Part shown: positions 1 through 11,168 of the stretch, piece after piece
Numbering within the stretch: the stretch's first letter is position 1
Layout: every line of letters begins with the position of its first letter
Origin: Plantago ovata
Lineage: Eukaryota > Streptophyta > Magnoliopsida > Lamiales > Plantaginaceae
DNA: 64,000 nucleotides
Direction of reading: 5' to 3'
NCBI GenBank assembly: GCA_028274465.1
Contig: CM051456.1
Location: 621,545-685,544 of the forward strand
The notes under the pieces: model-generated
Database searches by the model: none
Told to the model about the DNA's origin: nothing
The model's input: the letters and a program-made list of their open reading frames with translations, nothing else
Translations under genes and position numbers: made by a program

Positions 1-2031
1 TCTACGGGTCTAAGTAGCGCAGGACCAAAATCAGATGTTGTTTTCCTTCAAGTATTAATCACCGCAAAATTAATGATACACACAAAGATAATATCATGCA
101 ATCCTTACCTCGCAGAAGTAAATCAAATCAAAATCCACAGTAAATTAAGCTGGAGGGTAAATTAAACTGGAGTGTTTGGTTAAACTCAATGAACAGGAAA
201 CAACATCTTACCAAATTGGTTACATAAAAGTTATTGACCCACGACAATTCCGAACTTATTTTCTCTTTTTTGCAACACCATAGACAGCAACGTGATATGA
301 TGATTACAAATAGACGCATATGAAAATCCAGTGTCCTACATGGGCATTCCAATTGTCACTCATATATGTTTATAGCAAAATATATTGGCTGAATACAAAA
401 AACTTGGAGAGACTGTAAACTTCTGGATGTTAAGGGACCTCATGAGTCATGAGGATATACACGTTATAGGTATTGGTGGAGGAGATTCCCGTGTCTATTC
501 TATCCTATCAGAACTGTTTTATGGTTCATGCTGCACATATTTATTTACTGTAATAATAGATATGCATGTGTGGTTTTCCAATCAATAATAGATCACATCT
601 TAATTAGTTTACACCCCTGGAACAAATTTGATACACATATCTAATTTCAATGAAAATAACGAGTCTGGTAGACTAGTGCTAGAAAACACCAACCAAACAG
701 ACCCATAATGTTGAGTAATGAAAACACAAAACAGTCATTTAAACTTAAAAATCATTGACAAGTCCACCAACTTCTACATTGACATTGGCAGATTACCCAA
801 TAATAATCAAAGTAACATTTGTATGTCATAAAGGTCATGTAGCTCCATGAAGATAAAGAATTTTGAAACAAATCTCAGTTTCATTCTAGAATATCATCCA
901 GAAAATCCAATTAACTTTCAGCAAATCAAAGACCAATAATTTTTCCTATCACACTTGGAATTTCTTGTGCAAACCAAACTTTGAGGAATGAAAACCCTGC
1001 TACACGTTGTTTACGTTCTTGAATGAAAATCTAGTTTGAAGTGTTCAGGAGCAGCAAATAAGTTCTCTTCTGTCAAATGGTTAAAAGACACCTTTAAAAG
1101 GAATGCCTTAGCTGAAGTTAACTTTGGCAACAAAAAAAAAAAAAGAACTCCACACTGCAATAATGAACGTTTGGATGATGCCTAGAGCTTTTACCCCATC
1201 CAATTTCCAAGGCTGGTATTATTGACACATTGAAGGCCAAGACACCGAAACCATCACATAGACAGTTCAAGGAAATAGATCAAAAGATATAAGGAATGGT
1301 AGTTGTTCTTTAAGCACTGTAATTCAGTGAAAGTTGTTAGGAGTGAATGTGATCTATGCTGACCTGACCCTGTCATACTGTTCTTAGAGGCGAAATCTAG
1401 CTATGCCGTAAAAGGACAAATGCACGGGTAATGATAGCAAGGTTAGATGATTCGTAGGACTTGTATTCCATTCAATTTCCTAGGTTGGCACTATTGACAC
1501 GTTGAAGACCAAGAATACCAAAAGATACAAGGTAATTCAGCGACAGTTGTTCGGAGTGAATGTGATCTATACTAACCCGGTCACACCGTTCTTAGAGGTG
1601 AAATCTAGCTCTATACCATAAAAGCACAATGCGCAGGTAATGATAGTCGATAGCAACCTACCTAATCCGAAACCGAGTTCATGCTGTGAGCATTAAAAAA
1701 CATCGATATACCCCGACAAACAAAATAATTTCCACTAAACCAGATTCCAGAGCAGGATTTGACAAGAGAACAAAAACAGCTTCTTCATAATAAGGTTAAT
1801 AAACAGCAATCACATATACACTATACACCCAACAACAACTTAATAGTACTAATCAAGAGCAATCTAACTTTGTGAACAAAAATCATAATTAATTTCAGAT
1901 AATAATAACACAGTTGCTACTATACATAAATTAATACCACAATAAATTAAGAGCACATCTAATCTAAAATGGTTTGCAACTATAATGAACGAATCTGCTG
2001 GTAATTGGAATAATAAAGAGGAATTGCTCAC
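1..2031. other. Intergenic, no gene seen
   Basis: I find no supportable exon here. The open frames on both strands are short and look like chance. The only structure is a diverged direct repeat in the second half, listed separately. The missing downstream exon of the ZNF706-like piece at the right edge should lie here, but I could not recognise a frame with the expected C-terminal half of the zinc finger. Confidence 0.5.
1190..1650. repeat. Two diverged direct-repeat units
   Basis: A stretch from about 1196 to 1440 is repeated, diverged and somewhat shortened, from about 1463 to 1645. Shared landmarks in the same order are a 'ccaatttcc'-like start, 'ttgacac.ttgaag', 'ggagtgaatgtgatctat' and 'gttcttagaggcgaaatctag'. 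No coding potential or terminal repeats are visible. Confidence 0.7.
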
Positions 2032-2154
2032 TTTGCAGATAGGGCAGATGACTTTGAGACCAACAGCACGAGCCTCAAGTTGAGATCCTTTGTTCTTCTG
2101 ATTCTTCTCTGCATTCTTTTTCTGCGCCTCGATCTTCTGTTTACCTCTTGTCAT
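2032..2154 (-). pseudogene. ZNF706-like small zinc-finger protein, first exon only
   Basis: From the ATG at 2154 the minus strand reads MTRGKQKIEAQKKNAEKN, then KGSQLEARAVGLKV and CPICK, the N-terminal half of the small ZNF706/SERF-like zinc-finger proteins, which usually continue with a second exon giving the two remaining zinc ligands. A good donor (gtgagc) follows CPICK at 2031. I cannot find the matching exon at lower coordinates, so this is either a gene with a remote second exon or an orphan first exon. A more degenerate copy of the same N-terminus lies near 25.65 kb inside PPR debris, which favours the orphan reading. Family assignment is fairly secure; functional status is not. Confidence 0.6.
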
Positions 2155-2469
2155 CTTTCTTTCTTTTCTTCTCAATTTCCAATTCCAATTTCTCCCCCTT
2201 TGTCACTAGATTACACACCCTTACTGTGTGTTTCGTGTGTGTATTTTTATTATTACTTACTGCAAAAATCATCAGCATCAATCAGGTTGAAGAAGAAAGA
2301 AAGAAAAGACAACAAGGTCTCTTTTCACTAACGGGCTTTTTTAGGAGGTGGATTTTGGTGTTGGGCCATTGTTCATGTGAAAACTGGCCCAATGGGACTA
2401 ATTCTATTAGAGTTGTACCAAGTGTAGCGCGAGTTGTACCTCACGGTTTTACAACAGAATCGCACAACA

Positions 2470-2744
2470 TTAATACCATATGCCTCTAGCAAGCCATGTT
2501 TCTAAACCCATCATCATCGTAGTAAACGACACCTAATTATGCTCCGGTGGGTTTATTAGATGCTAGGGGCGTAACCACTGGTTACCCCCCTAGCATCTAA
2601 AAAAGGGCTCCGGTGTAAGTACTCAAAAATCATGATTGCATGCAAAACAGACTCGCACTTCATGTGCGTATATATACCCAACAAAGCATTCACCACGTAT
2701 ATATTACGATCAGTGCAGAAAAATATGTGTACATTTAACACCAA
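2470..2744 (-). pseudogene. PPR gene fragment
   Basis: The minus strand has a PPR-like stretch (NIYVVNALLGIYTHMKCESV) matching the 'YVANAM..MKCESVLDARVVFED' part of the PPR pseudogene near 33.8 kb. The DNA also aligns with the 9.4-kb and 33.9-kb PPR copies ('gtaaacgacacct.att'). The fragment is split by the 57-bp fold-back insertion and has no flanking PPR motifs long enough to function. Confidence 0.7.
2550..2606. mobile_element. 57-bp fold-back element with 9-bp target duplication
   Basis: Nearly the whole insert is one hairpin: two 21-nt arms (2556-2576 and 2580-2600) differ at one base and are separated by 3 nt (act). It is flanked by perfect 9-bp direct repeats GCTCCGGTG (2541-2549 and 2607-2615). 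The surrounding PPR sequence has one such site uninterrupted in the related copies. A 9-bp duplication is the habit of Mutator-like elements; the class assignment is inference, the structure is seen directly. Confidence 0.75.
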
Positions 2745-2959
2745 ACCATAAGTCTTGATAGAGAAAAAAGAAGACCAATATTAGAACCAAATTATGATTC
2801 AATATCTTTTAAATAAACAATACAGAATCTGAACAAATTATGAGTTTTGAAGGATGAACAAGGCAAAATGACGTGTGCCTCATTAATTAACAAAAAAATA
2901 ACAAGAATCCGATGAACTGTACATTATAGAACTCAAATGATTCTGGCCGTATGAATTGT

Positions 2960-3109
2960 TCACAGAGTTGCATACTTCACATTACTAGAAAGGCAGTAGT
3001 CTAATTCAACCAAATCCAGGACCACATAGGTTTGCATGTATTTCATGAACGCATAGTTATCTCTCGACCATGCTTGCTGAAATTTCCCACAGCAAAAGTC
3101 CTCAAAGTG
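2960..3109 (-). pseudogene. Terminal exon fragment, possibly UBE2O-type E2 (left copy)
   Basis: After a good acceptor (ttgtgcag) the minus strand opens with HFEDF and continues to DNYAFMKYMQTYV, ending at a stop at 2960. The copy near 28.0 kb reads HFEDFVIGHFSKHGRDNY. The HFEDFV.GHF core resembles the C-terminal part of large plant ubiquitin-conjugating enzymes (UBC23-26/PHO2, UBE2O type). No catalytic E2 fold is present. The left copy has lost the core spacing, so it is a relic; the family call is tentative. Confidence 0.4.
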
Positions 3110-3560
3110 CTGCACAAGAAACCAAAGCCAAATCAGTAAAACAATGTTAAATAACGTCTTCATGACAAGGAAAACAAAGAAAAATAAAAGTGCAAGCCAC
3201 AAGGCACTTGGATTGACAAATTAAATATTAGATATCATCATCCCGGAACTGTTGAAATCCACAAGTAGAAGCAGTTCATACTTCCATGTCAACCTATCTA
3301 AGGAAGTTAAATAATGTTCATGCTACATAAACTCCTAAATTACAACAATGCATCGATACATGCTGAACTCAAACTCTCAGTTACAAACAAGGTCAATGAC
3401 ACCCGAACAGAACTTAAAAACAAAGATTACGTCTAAGGTCTAACTGTAATGCAGATGATCAACTATGCAGAGTTAGGTTAGGCCCATTGCATTCTAAACT
3501 TAAAAAGCTCGGTTGCAAATAGGATCGATAATTCGTAAACAAATGAGATTAGGCCAGTAC

Positions 3561-3659
3561 CAGGTGGAGGGACTGCCGTGAGCCGTGACATAAGGTGCAG
3601 CGCACATTGGAGGCTCCTCCTGGGAAAGGCAGAACAGTCCTACACCCACTGCACACAAG
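3561..3659 (-). pseudogene. LSD1/LOL-type zinc-finger exon (left copy)
   Basis: Between an acceptor (gctag) and a donor (gtactg) the minus strand codes LVCSGCRTVLPFPGGASNV followed by RCTLC, a clear zf-LSD1 finger (C-x2-C ... GAS.V.C..C). LSD1 and LOL1 proteins carry two or three such fingers over several exons; only this one is seen here. After the last Cys the sequence departs from the family (a short deletion compared with the 28.5-kb copy, which still has the TVTAVPP tail). Most likely a captured or leftover exon, not a gene. Confidence 0.7.
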
Positions 3660-3971
3660 CTAGCTCTGCATATCTACACAAACCCGAAAACCGGAACATA
3701 AACACTAAGTGGTACTACAATACAATTATCAAACACTGGATACACATACTCTACCCAAATTGTTCAATAAAGTCAATTGAATTTCACAATAAAGAAAACC
3801 GCAGATAAGAAAAATGGCAGTATTATCCACCAGAGTCAGTCATTGTAATTCATTGCAGCAAGTTTCAATCTTTACGAAAGAGTATGTACTGCAGGTGTGT
3901 TTGCATTGTGGAGCATATTGCTCACGGAATAAAATCTTAAGTGCTTGTTCTAAATAGTTCATAGTGCAATA
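3660..3971. other. Non-coding flank of the duplicated block
   Basis: No gene seen. The sequence is closely matched by the region after the LSD1-like exon near 28.6-28.85 kb, so it belongs to the duplicated block. Confidence 0.5.
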
Positions 3972-4318
3972 TGAACAACACAACAGTGCTAATTAAATCA
4001 GGCTAAAGCAGTTATGAAGCATTGTGGTAAAACTTGATGATCATATAACAAGAACAGAACACTAATTAAACGATTTGCAATCAATGCCAAATAAAAACTC
4101 AAAAGTATTTGCAACAAAACATGCTGTTCCAACAATTTCAATACGAACAACACAGCACTGCTAATTAAATCAGGGTAAAGCTGTTATATGAAGCATTGTG
4201 GTAAAACTTCATGATCATATAACAAGAACAGAACACTAATTAAACGATTTATAATCGATGCCAAATAAAAATACAAAAGTATTTGCAACAAAACATGCTG
4301 TTCTAATAATTTCAATAC
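3972..4318. repeat. 173-bp tandem repeat, two units
   Basis: Two adjacent units start at 3972 and 4145, each beginning with gaacaacac and containing 'catgatcatataacaagaac' (or a one-base variant) and 'aaacatgctgtt'. The same 173-bp unit occurs in pairs at 5191/5364 and 29390/29563 and singly at 20377. Every occurrence lies downstream of an NLR copy. Confidence 0.85.
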
Positions 4319-5190
4319 GCAAGGAATCTGAAATGACAACATGACATCTTCATGCAACTGTTGGAATCCACAAGCAGAAGCAGTTCCATGTTAGTCCTAA
4401 TTTGAGGATGCTACTTGCCTAGTTCATAGTCTGCGGGTGTAATTTGACTAGCTTAGGGATGTAATTGATGACTTACAATTACACCAAGAAGCTCACACGG
4501 GATAGAAAATGCCTGGTGCATTCTTCAAGATCAGAACCGTATCTCCTCAAATATAGATAAAGTTCTAGCAAACTCAGACAGAGTCGACAGACATCTTAAT
4601 TATGGATGTACAAAGGCTTAATCACCAGGATTTTTTTTCCTACAGTTATGCATATGAGTATAAAAGGTTGCAAAATGTTTAAAAGTGAAATGCAAGAAAC
4701 TAGCTGTGTTGTATTCAAATGTTCCAAGAAAAGTTGAGTTAGCCAAGTCTAATCTTCACAATGCGCAGTTAAAAATACAGCAAGATATGCTCAACCAACA
4801 TAGACCTGTTCAATACTGTACGTAGACACTTGTAGAGTGGAATTTCAGAAGTTGTCAACTCTGGAGGAGTAGGCTTTTAAAGCTCCGCCACGCCAGAAAA
4901 CCCAATGGTTGCAACTAGAACATAGTGGTAACAGTTTTTTTCATGCTAGTTTACATGATAGAACTAGGGACTTTGAAGGCGTGTAACATGTTAAGAAGCC
5001 TCGTATGACAGAAGGATGTAATTGTGTTGGGTGTGTGTAGGGAAAACAGAAGCTGAAAAAGTCGTACGAGATACTTACTTTTTCCATTGTAATTGTGTTG
5101 GGTATAGTGGAATTTCGTATGTTTGCATTGTGGAGTAGAATAAAATCTAAGTGCTTAATTGCTGTAATAATTTCAGAGTGGTAATAATAC
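4319..5190. other. Non-coding, shared between NLR downstream flanks
   Basis: No gene seen. From about 4690 the sequence matches 28.88-29.39 kb and, in part, 20.13-20.37 kb. A short minus-strand open frame (4941-5201) is conserved in the 29.1-kb copy, but the DNA around it is equally conserved, so it is not evidence of coding. Confidence 0.5.
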
Positions 5191-5535
5191 GAACAACACA
5201 ACAGTGCTAATTAAATCAGGCTAAAGCAGTTGAAGCATTGTGGTAAACTTCATGATCATATAACAAGAACAGAACACTAATTAAACAATTTGTAATTGGT
5301 GCCAAATAAAAAACGCAAACGTAAATATTTGCAACAAAACATGCTGTTCTAATAATTTCAATAAGAACGACACAACAGTGCTAATAAAATCAGCCTAAAG
5401 CAGGTGAAGCAATGTAGTAAAACTTGATGATCATATAACAAGATCAATAGAACACTAATTTAAACGATTTGTAATCGGTGCCAAATAAAAAACGCAAAAG
5501 CAAGTATTTGTAACAAAACATGTTGTTGTTTTCAC
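5191..5535. repeat. 173-bp tandem repeat, second pair
   Basis: Units start at 5191 and 5364 (173-bp spacing) and end just before the NLR 3' flank. This pair corresponds directly to the 29390/29563 pair of the right block, whereas the 3972/4145 pair has no counterpart there. Confidence 0.85.
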
Positions 5536-5681
5536 CTGATGAGAATGCAGATGCACTGGTCGTCCTTCTTCCTTGTGTAGAACCCCTAGTCATAATCACT
5601 GAAATATTGCAGCATAACCATGAATTGTGCGTTAAAAAAAAAGTTGTTCATGACTGTGTTAAAAGTACAGAAAGTTGTTCA

Positions 5682-7601
5682 TCACTGAAATATTGCAGCA
5701 CAACTCACGCTTCTTGGAACACGGCCGCACTCATCATAGGTATCGGGTGAGAACTGGAAGTGTCTAAGTTGTGGAAGACAAAATATTCCCACTGGGAATT
5801 TTTTTGTTCCCACACAAATGGAAAATAGGAGGGTTTGTAAATTCTTAAGTACACCTATGCTCACTGATTCTATTTCAAAGCTACCATCAAACCATAAGGC
5901 AAGATATTTCAAGTTAATTAACTTGAGTATCTCTTTCGGAAATTCTTTGAAACATATATCACCTAGATCTAATGTCTTTAATAACGATTGCTCAAACTCA
6001 ATTTTAGAAAATACGAGCTCATGTCCATAACCAATTAATTGAAATGAATGAGTTTGAGTCATTAGATCCGTACAACAAGGCAAATCACCATCTCGTTCAG
6101 AAGAAGTAACACAAACACGACGTAGGCACAATGCATCTACCGGCTCTCCCAATTTTTTGGCAAAAATGAACTTTTTTTCTTCAGCTTTCCTCATACATAG
6201 ATCTCTCAACAGATCGTGTATGCCGTATGAGTATACTCTCTCATTCAATGTCCTCTTACGGACAAAAATTAAATTTCTGTCAACGAGGGCATTTAGGTGT
6301 AACTCGGCAACTTCTTCTGCACTTCTATCTTTGATTAGGTTCAAAAATCCCTCTGAAACCCACAACCTAATCAGTCTTAAGGCATTAATTTCATGATCTT
6401 CAGGGAAAGCACCTATGTAGAGTAAACAAGGCTTCAAATAATGTGGCAAATTGACATAGCTCCAAGAAAATATCCCCGAGAATCGATCGTCTTCTCTTGT
6501 AATAAATGAACTTATATCTCCTTCGACTTTCTCCCACAAACCTTTTGTTCTCTCCTCTCGCGACATGAATCCCCCAATCACCTGAATTGCAAGAGGTAGC
6601 CCTCTACATTTTCTCACAATTTCACGGGCAATTCCTTCTAATTCACTTGGGCACTTCTCGCCCAGATGCACAATTTTTTCAAATAGTTCCCAACTATCTT
6701 CCTTGCTGAGTGGTCGCACCTCATGTCTCCTCCCGAGACTAACATAATCAGCTACCCCGTTGTCCCTTGTAGTTAAAATGATCCGACTCTTGTTATAGTT
6801 ATCTGGAGCACACGTACGGATATCATCCCACACGTTGGTACTCCAAACATCATCCAATACAATCAAGTATCTTCTAGAAAATAACGTTTGGTACAAATCA
6901 ACTTTGAGTTCTTCATTTGCCTTACCACTTGTATTACAACCTAGAAGGCTTAGAAGAACATGTCGTTGATCATACTCTTGTGATATAGTTACCCATAAAC
7001 ATATATCAAAGTGATAACCAGAAGAATACTGATTGTAAAGTTTACGGGCCATAGTAGTCTTACCAATTCCCCCCATGCCTACGATGGGGATGATTTCGAG
7101 TGTTGGAGATTGTGAAGTGAGTAAAGCACGTAGTTCAGTCAAATTCTTGTCCACTCCTACCAGCACGTCGGGAATCAAATGACTCTGATCACTCCTTGAA
7201 TGAATAGCCGTTGTTGTTTTTTCTGATTGACCAATCGCCGCCTCAATCTTGATCATTTCTGCAGCTGCGGAACTAAACACCTCGCAGACTTGGGTTAAGT
7301 CAGGTGGGAAAATCATGAAACTTTGACCAACTGGATTTGACAGAACCTGCGCTTTAATGTAGGACTCAAGTGTGTCCTCAGCATGTTCGGCAGCATCGCG
7401 GATTCGATCCTCCAAAGTTTCTATTTCAGCCTGGATAGCTGGAGTAGACTCGTCAAGAAAGTCTCTCAAGAAAGAGGTCTTTTCTAAGAGGGATTGGATT
7501 TGTGGGATTTTTTCACTATCAAGAACCCAATCTTGATGGTATTGTTCAGGGTGCAGGATTTGATGGAGGAGTTCAACAAGGGAACCTAGACAGAAGGCCA
7601 T
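5682..7601 (-). CDS. NLR (CC-NB-LRR, R1A-like) with truncated LRR, copy A
   Basis: One open exon of 639 aa from the ATG at 7601. Rx-N-like helical N-terminus about residues 1-130; NB-ARC with P-loop GMGGIGKTT (175-183), kinase-2 LIVLDDVW (D250/D251), RNBS-B 'SRIILTTR', GLPLA (334-338), and an IHD version of the MHD motif (461-463). The LRR stops early: after VPRSVSC (about residue 634) the frame ends in an unrelated tail AAIFQ. Copy C continues for about 200 more residues. The junction carries a 26-bp filler copied from nearby sequence (5675-5700). NLRs of this type act in the cytosol as intracellular immune receptors. Lacking most of the LRR, this copy is probably not a working sensor, though all NB-ARC motifs are intact. 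Confidence 0.85.
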   Translation of the reverse strand: MAFCLGSLVELLHQILHPEQYHQDWVLDSEKIPQIQSLLEKTSFLRDFLDESTPAIQAEIETLEDRIRDAAEHAEDTLESYIKAQVLSNPVGQSFMIFPPDLTQVCEVFSSAAAEMIKIEAAIGQSEKTTTAIHSRSDQSHLIPDVLVGVDKNLTELRALLTSQSPTLEIIPIVGMGGIGKTTMARKLYNQYSSGYHFDICLWVTISQEYDQRHVLLSLLGCNTSGKANEELKVDLYQTLFSRRYLIVLDDVWSTNVWDDIRTCAPDNYNKSRIILTTRDNGVADYVSLGRRHEVRPLSKEDSWELFEKIVHLGEKCPSELEGIAREIVRKCRGLPLAIQVIGGFMSREERTKGLWEKVEGDISSFITREDDRFSGIFSWSYVNLPHYLKPCLLYIGAFPEDHEINALRLIRLWVSEGFLNLIKDRSAEEVAELHLNALVDRNLIFVRKRTLNERVYSYGIHDLLRDLCMRKAEEKKFIFAKKLGEPVDALCLRRVCVTSSERDGDLPCCTDLMTQTHSFQLIGYGHELVFSKIEFEQSLLKTLDLGDICFKEFPKEILKLINLKYLALWFDGSFEIESVSIGVLKNLQTLLFSICVGTKKFPVGIFCLPQLRHFQFSPDTYDECGRVPRSVSCAAIFQ

Positions 7602-8283
7602 GGCTTTAAACTGATTAAATGAATTTTTGTGGAGATGGATCTGGGAATAGTATGGGAAATGATGATGAGGTTAGAGCTACAAATGAAGAGATAGTATGGG
7701 ATATGATGAATTGATGATCAGCTTAGAGCACAAATGAAAAGTTCTCTGCACCGAATGAATTATCAGTGTGGTGGAGTGAATTATGCTGTGGACCAAGGTT
7801 CTTTATCAGGTTGTCTGCACTTTGGATCATAGTGGATGATTAATTTGCATAAACAGGCAATTCTGTGGACCAAATTAACATTGCTTTATCTGGATAATTG
7901 AGATCATGGTGAACTTTCCATCTTGACAAAGACGGCCATTTTGAGTTGGTCTGGATGCTTTTTAAACGTGAGAAGCATTGTATCCTGCCACAACCATGAC
8001 AAAGTGTTATATATTGCGTATATCACGCGTATGTGAAATAAACTGTTTTGCTTTTTGAAAATTATAGGAAAAGTAGACATCCATTAGCAAAGTGTAAAAT
8101 GCTCAATAATTGCTTCAAAAATTATTATGTTCCTGCAGGACTAGTAGTATTCTTTTTCTATTCATATGAATAACGGCTGGGAGTGAAAGATAGCATGGTC
8201 AAAACTGGTATTATTATCGCTTGCCTTATGGAACATTTATTCGTTTACAATGAACGCCTAGCTTGAAGACTCTAAGTCTCTAA
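7602..8283. other. NLR upstream region, shared by the three copies
   Basis: This stretch upstream of NLR A matches the upstream DNA of NLR B (23.24-23.72 kb) and especially NLR C (32.42-33.06 kb), including 'gacggccattttga' and 'gtgaaataaactg'. It presumably holds the NLR promoter and 5' leader. No gene is seen in it. Confidence 0.55.
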
Positions 8284-10033
8284 CTACGTGGCTGGGTAGA
8301 ATTTTGACCTGCCGAGGATCAATGGCTCGATGTTGTGCAAAGGGTGCTGCAAGATGGAGATCTCCTGGTGCAAATTCCTTAAAAGTGATTTACACAGAAG
8401 TATTCTATCGAGGTGACTTAATGGATTGATATCGACAAATGTTATGTAATCCAATTTTACTCTGGCTCCAATCATGTTTTTCAATCAATTAACAGCAGTA
8501 TCTGTGGAAATAGTAACAATGTAACATTTGAGTAGGGGACATACCAGTACGTAACATCTGTGAAAAGCATAAGCTTCTGCATCCAGTGAATCAAGTGATA
8601 GAGTTTCTAGCATTGAATTCCAACAACAGACTACACATCATCTTGAGACATGTTGTTGAGGATATATATAATTTGCAACTTCTATTTCCCCACATTTTGC
8701 ATAAATGCCAATTAGCCCACTAGAAACATGTAGATCAGGCTCGAATCCCACTCCCACCCTTAATAACGTGGTGTGATTCGGTTTCCACCCAAAAATGACA
8801 TTCCAGCACAAGAGCCTAACATTACAGCGAAAGTGGTTCTATCAAGTTGCACGTTTATGAACTGCATTTCCCTGAAAAGCATCACTGCCTCCCAATGGAA
8901 CTCGTTCCGTGAACAGCCTGAGATTATACCCGGTGATGGCATACTATTAAATATCTTCAGTCCCATTTAACATCCTCACTTTTCATGCAAGCAGAAAGCA
9001 TATTGACATAAGTGACCTCATTAGGCTCAACTCCAACTATTCTTCATTCTTTCTATTGCCTTCTCCTTATTGTACTGCTTGTCGTATCCAGGCCCAGCTA
9101 TCATACTGTTCCATGAAACTATGCTCGTTCTCCAACATACCGTCGAATAAAGTTTCTGCACAATACATTTCTATCTCTATGTTTTGCACACATATCTAGC
9201 AAGCAATTGGAATTTGCAAGTCTACATCAAGTCCTAGTTTAACAACAACGCCATGTATTTGCTTCTCAACGAATTCTGAAACAACATTTATTGAACAAAG
9301 CGACTTTAACGCTCGATACTGATACACAGTCAGCATGTAATACAATTGAACAATTCATTAGAGCGGCCAGCTTCCTTCAATCACCCCATCATCGTAGTAA
9401 CAGACACCTCATTACACTCCGCCAGCAAGTCCACAGAAACCATAAGTGCATCCAAAACAGATTCACACACTTCATGTACATACCCAACAAAGCATTCGCC
9501 ACGTATTACACGTATATATTCCGATCAAACACAATTTTAACAGCAGTAAAATGGCACTTCTTGCCACACCCCAACTCACCTAAAACTCCAGAAGCACTCA
9601 ATACACTCGCCAACGTTAACCAGGTAGGCACGAAACCACCCAACTTCATCAAATTATAACAAAACTCCAAGGCCTAATTCTGTTTGAAACCGTTCTTAGA
9701 AAAAAGCACTAATGATCAAGTTCCAAGAAACCTCTGTTCTCTCCGGCATTTGAGTGAAAGCCGAAAACCTCGTGAGCATTGCTGAGGTCGTTTAACCTGC
9801 AGTAAGAATCTAGAATGGAGTGGTAAGAGAAAATGTTTCTTGACGGCATTTGATCGAACAGGTGGCGGGCAGCTTCTGTTTGTGATTTGGTTCGTGGGAA
9901 TTGGGAAATATGTGAGCTTACAGGCTTTTGGGGCTTTGTGGTCTATGCAGCAGAATTGCAGTGCATTTGCTAAGGAAGATATGCAGCTCTTGCTCTGTGC
10001 ATGAATCATGATGATCATGTAATGCTGGTGCAA
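8284..10033 (-). pseudogene. PPR protein pseudogene, copy 1
   Basis: Minus-strand pieces in several frames follow a PLS-type PPR protein from N- to C-terminus: 'CIDHKAPKACKL' near 9.95 kb, 'VEMGLKIFNSMPSPG'-like sequence near 8.95 kb, 'LFREMQFINVQLDRTTFAVM' near 8.86 kb, and 'MIGARVKLDYITFVD' near 8.45 kb. Other copies (25.7-27.6 and 33.1-34.5 kb) show the same order. No frame spans more than about two motifs, so this is a multiply broken relic. The parent would be an organelle-targeted RNA-binding protein. It sits upstream of NLR A on the same strand, as in the other two modules. Confidence 0.8.
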
Positions 10034-10230
10034 TTAAGTATATAGAGAGTCTAGACTTTCCTATATAGTCTGGTTTTCATCTAATAAATAAAAATTTCGG
10101 TCAAACCAATAAAAACTGGTCAGTTAATTTTAGTATAAATATACAAAAACCCTAAATCAAACATATTTTACAATCATCTTTCTCTCTCTACAATCATCTA
10201 TTTCTCTCTCTAAAAACTCTCCTCCTTCTT

Positions 10231-10424
10231 CCACCACCACACAGCCGCCACCACCATCACCACACAGCCCGCCACCACCACACCACCACCACACAACCCG
10301 CCACCATGCACCACCACCACCACACAATCGCCGCCACCACCACCACCTCCACCACACAACCGCCACCACCACACCTCCACCACCACCACCACCTCCGTCT
10401 CTCCATGCCACCGCCGCCGCCGCC
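10231..10424. repeat. CAC-rich low-complexity tract
   Basis: Nearly uninterrupted CCA/CAC/CGC triplets with a strong C bias on the plus strand. The resulting open frames (poly-His/Thr/Pro on plus, poly-Gly/Val/Trp on minus) are artefacts of composition. It follows a CT-rich leader (tttctctctc) that looks like a former 5' UTR. Confidence 0.9.
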
Positions 10425-10468
10425 TAGGTCAGATCTACTTTCTCTATTTTTCAAATCTATTTTCTCTC

Positions 10469-11168
10469 TCTTCAGATCTACTTTCTCTCTCATCTGTCGT
10501 TTTCTAGTGTTGTTTTCAGACTGTTCGTGTGGTTTTAAGACCGAAAGATATGGTTTTAAGTATCTTTCTGAATATTGATATTTTCGAGCAATTCAGCTCA
10601 TAGTGTTTAGATTCGATTTTTCACCTATTTGTTTACTTGTAAATGTAAATGAAATAGTTCTGAATATCAATATTTTCGAGCAATGTATTTTGATTACATG
10701 TTCGTTGATGAGAAAGAGGAGGAATCTGAATATTGGATATTTTCGAGCAATGTATTCTAATGGATCCACTGTTGTGGTTTTAATAGATTTTCGTGTGGTT
10801 TTAAGACTGGCTGGTGTCTCTTCAAATCTACTTTCTCTCTCATCTCTTGTTTTCTAGTGTGGTTTTAAGACTGATTGGTGTGATATTAAGACCGAATGAT
10901 ATGGTTTTAAGACTTTCTGAATTGATATTTTTGAGCAATGATCAACTCATAGTGTTTAGATTCGATTTTTCACCTATTTGTTTACTTGTAAATGTAATTG
11001 GAATAGTTCTGAACATCAATATTTTCGAGCAATGTATTTTGATTACGTGTTTGTTGATGAGAAAGATGAGGAATCTGAATATTGAATATTTTCGAGCAAT
11101 GTATTTTGATGGATCCACAATTGTGGTTTTAATAGATTTTGGTGTGGTTTTAATATCTGTTGTTGTGG
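10469..11168. repeat. 350-bp direct duplication inside the insertion
   Basis: Unit 1 starts at 10469 and unit 2 at 10819, an exact 350-bp spacing also seen for tttctagtgt (10501/10851) and close to that for the later landmark gtttagattcgatttttc. The units are diverged at scattered positions, so the duplication is not recent. Confidence 0.85.

Noticed and set aside
2080-2489. Two plus-strand frames rich in Leu, Phe and Ser
   Set aside because: They are antisense to the ZNF706-like exon and its T-rich leader.
4941-5201. Minus-strand open frame conserved at 29140-29400
   Set aside because: Both lie in duplicated non-coding DNA that is equally conserved outside the frame; no recognisable protein.
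10157-10578. Several overlapping open frames rich in Gly/Val/Trp or His/Thr/Pro
   Set aside because: They come from the CAC-triplet tract; no domain and no splice support.
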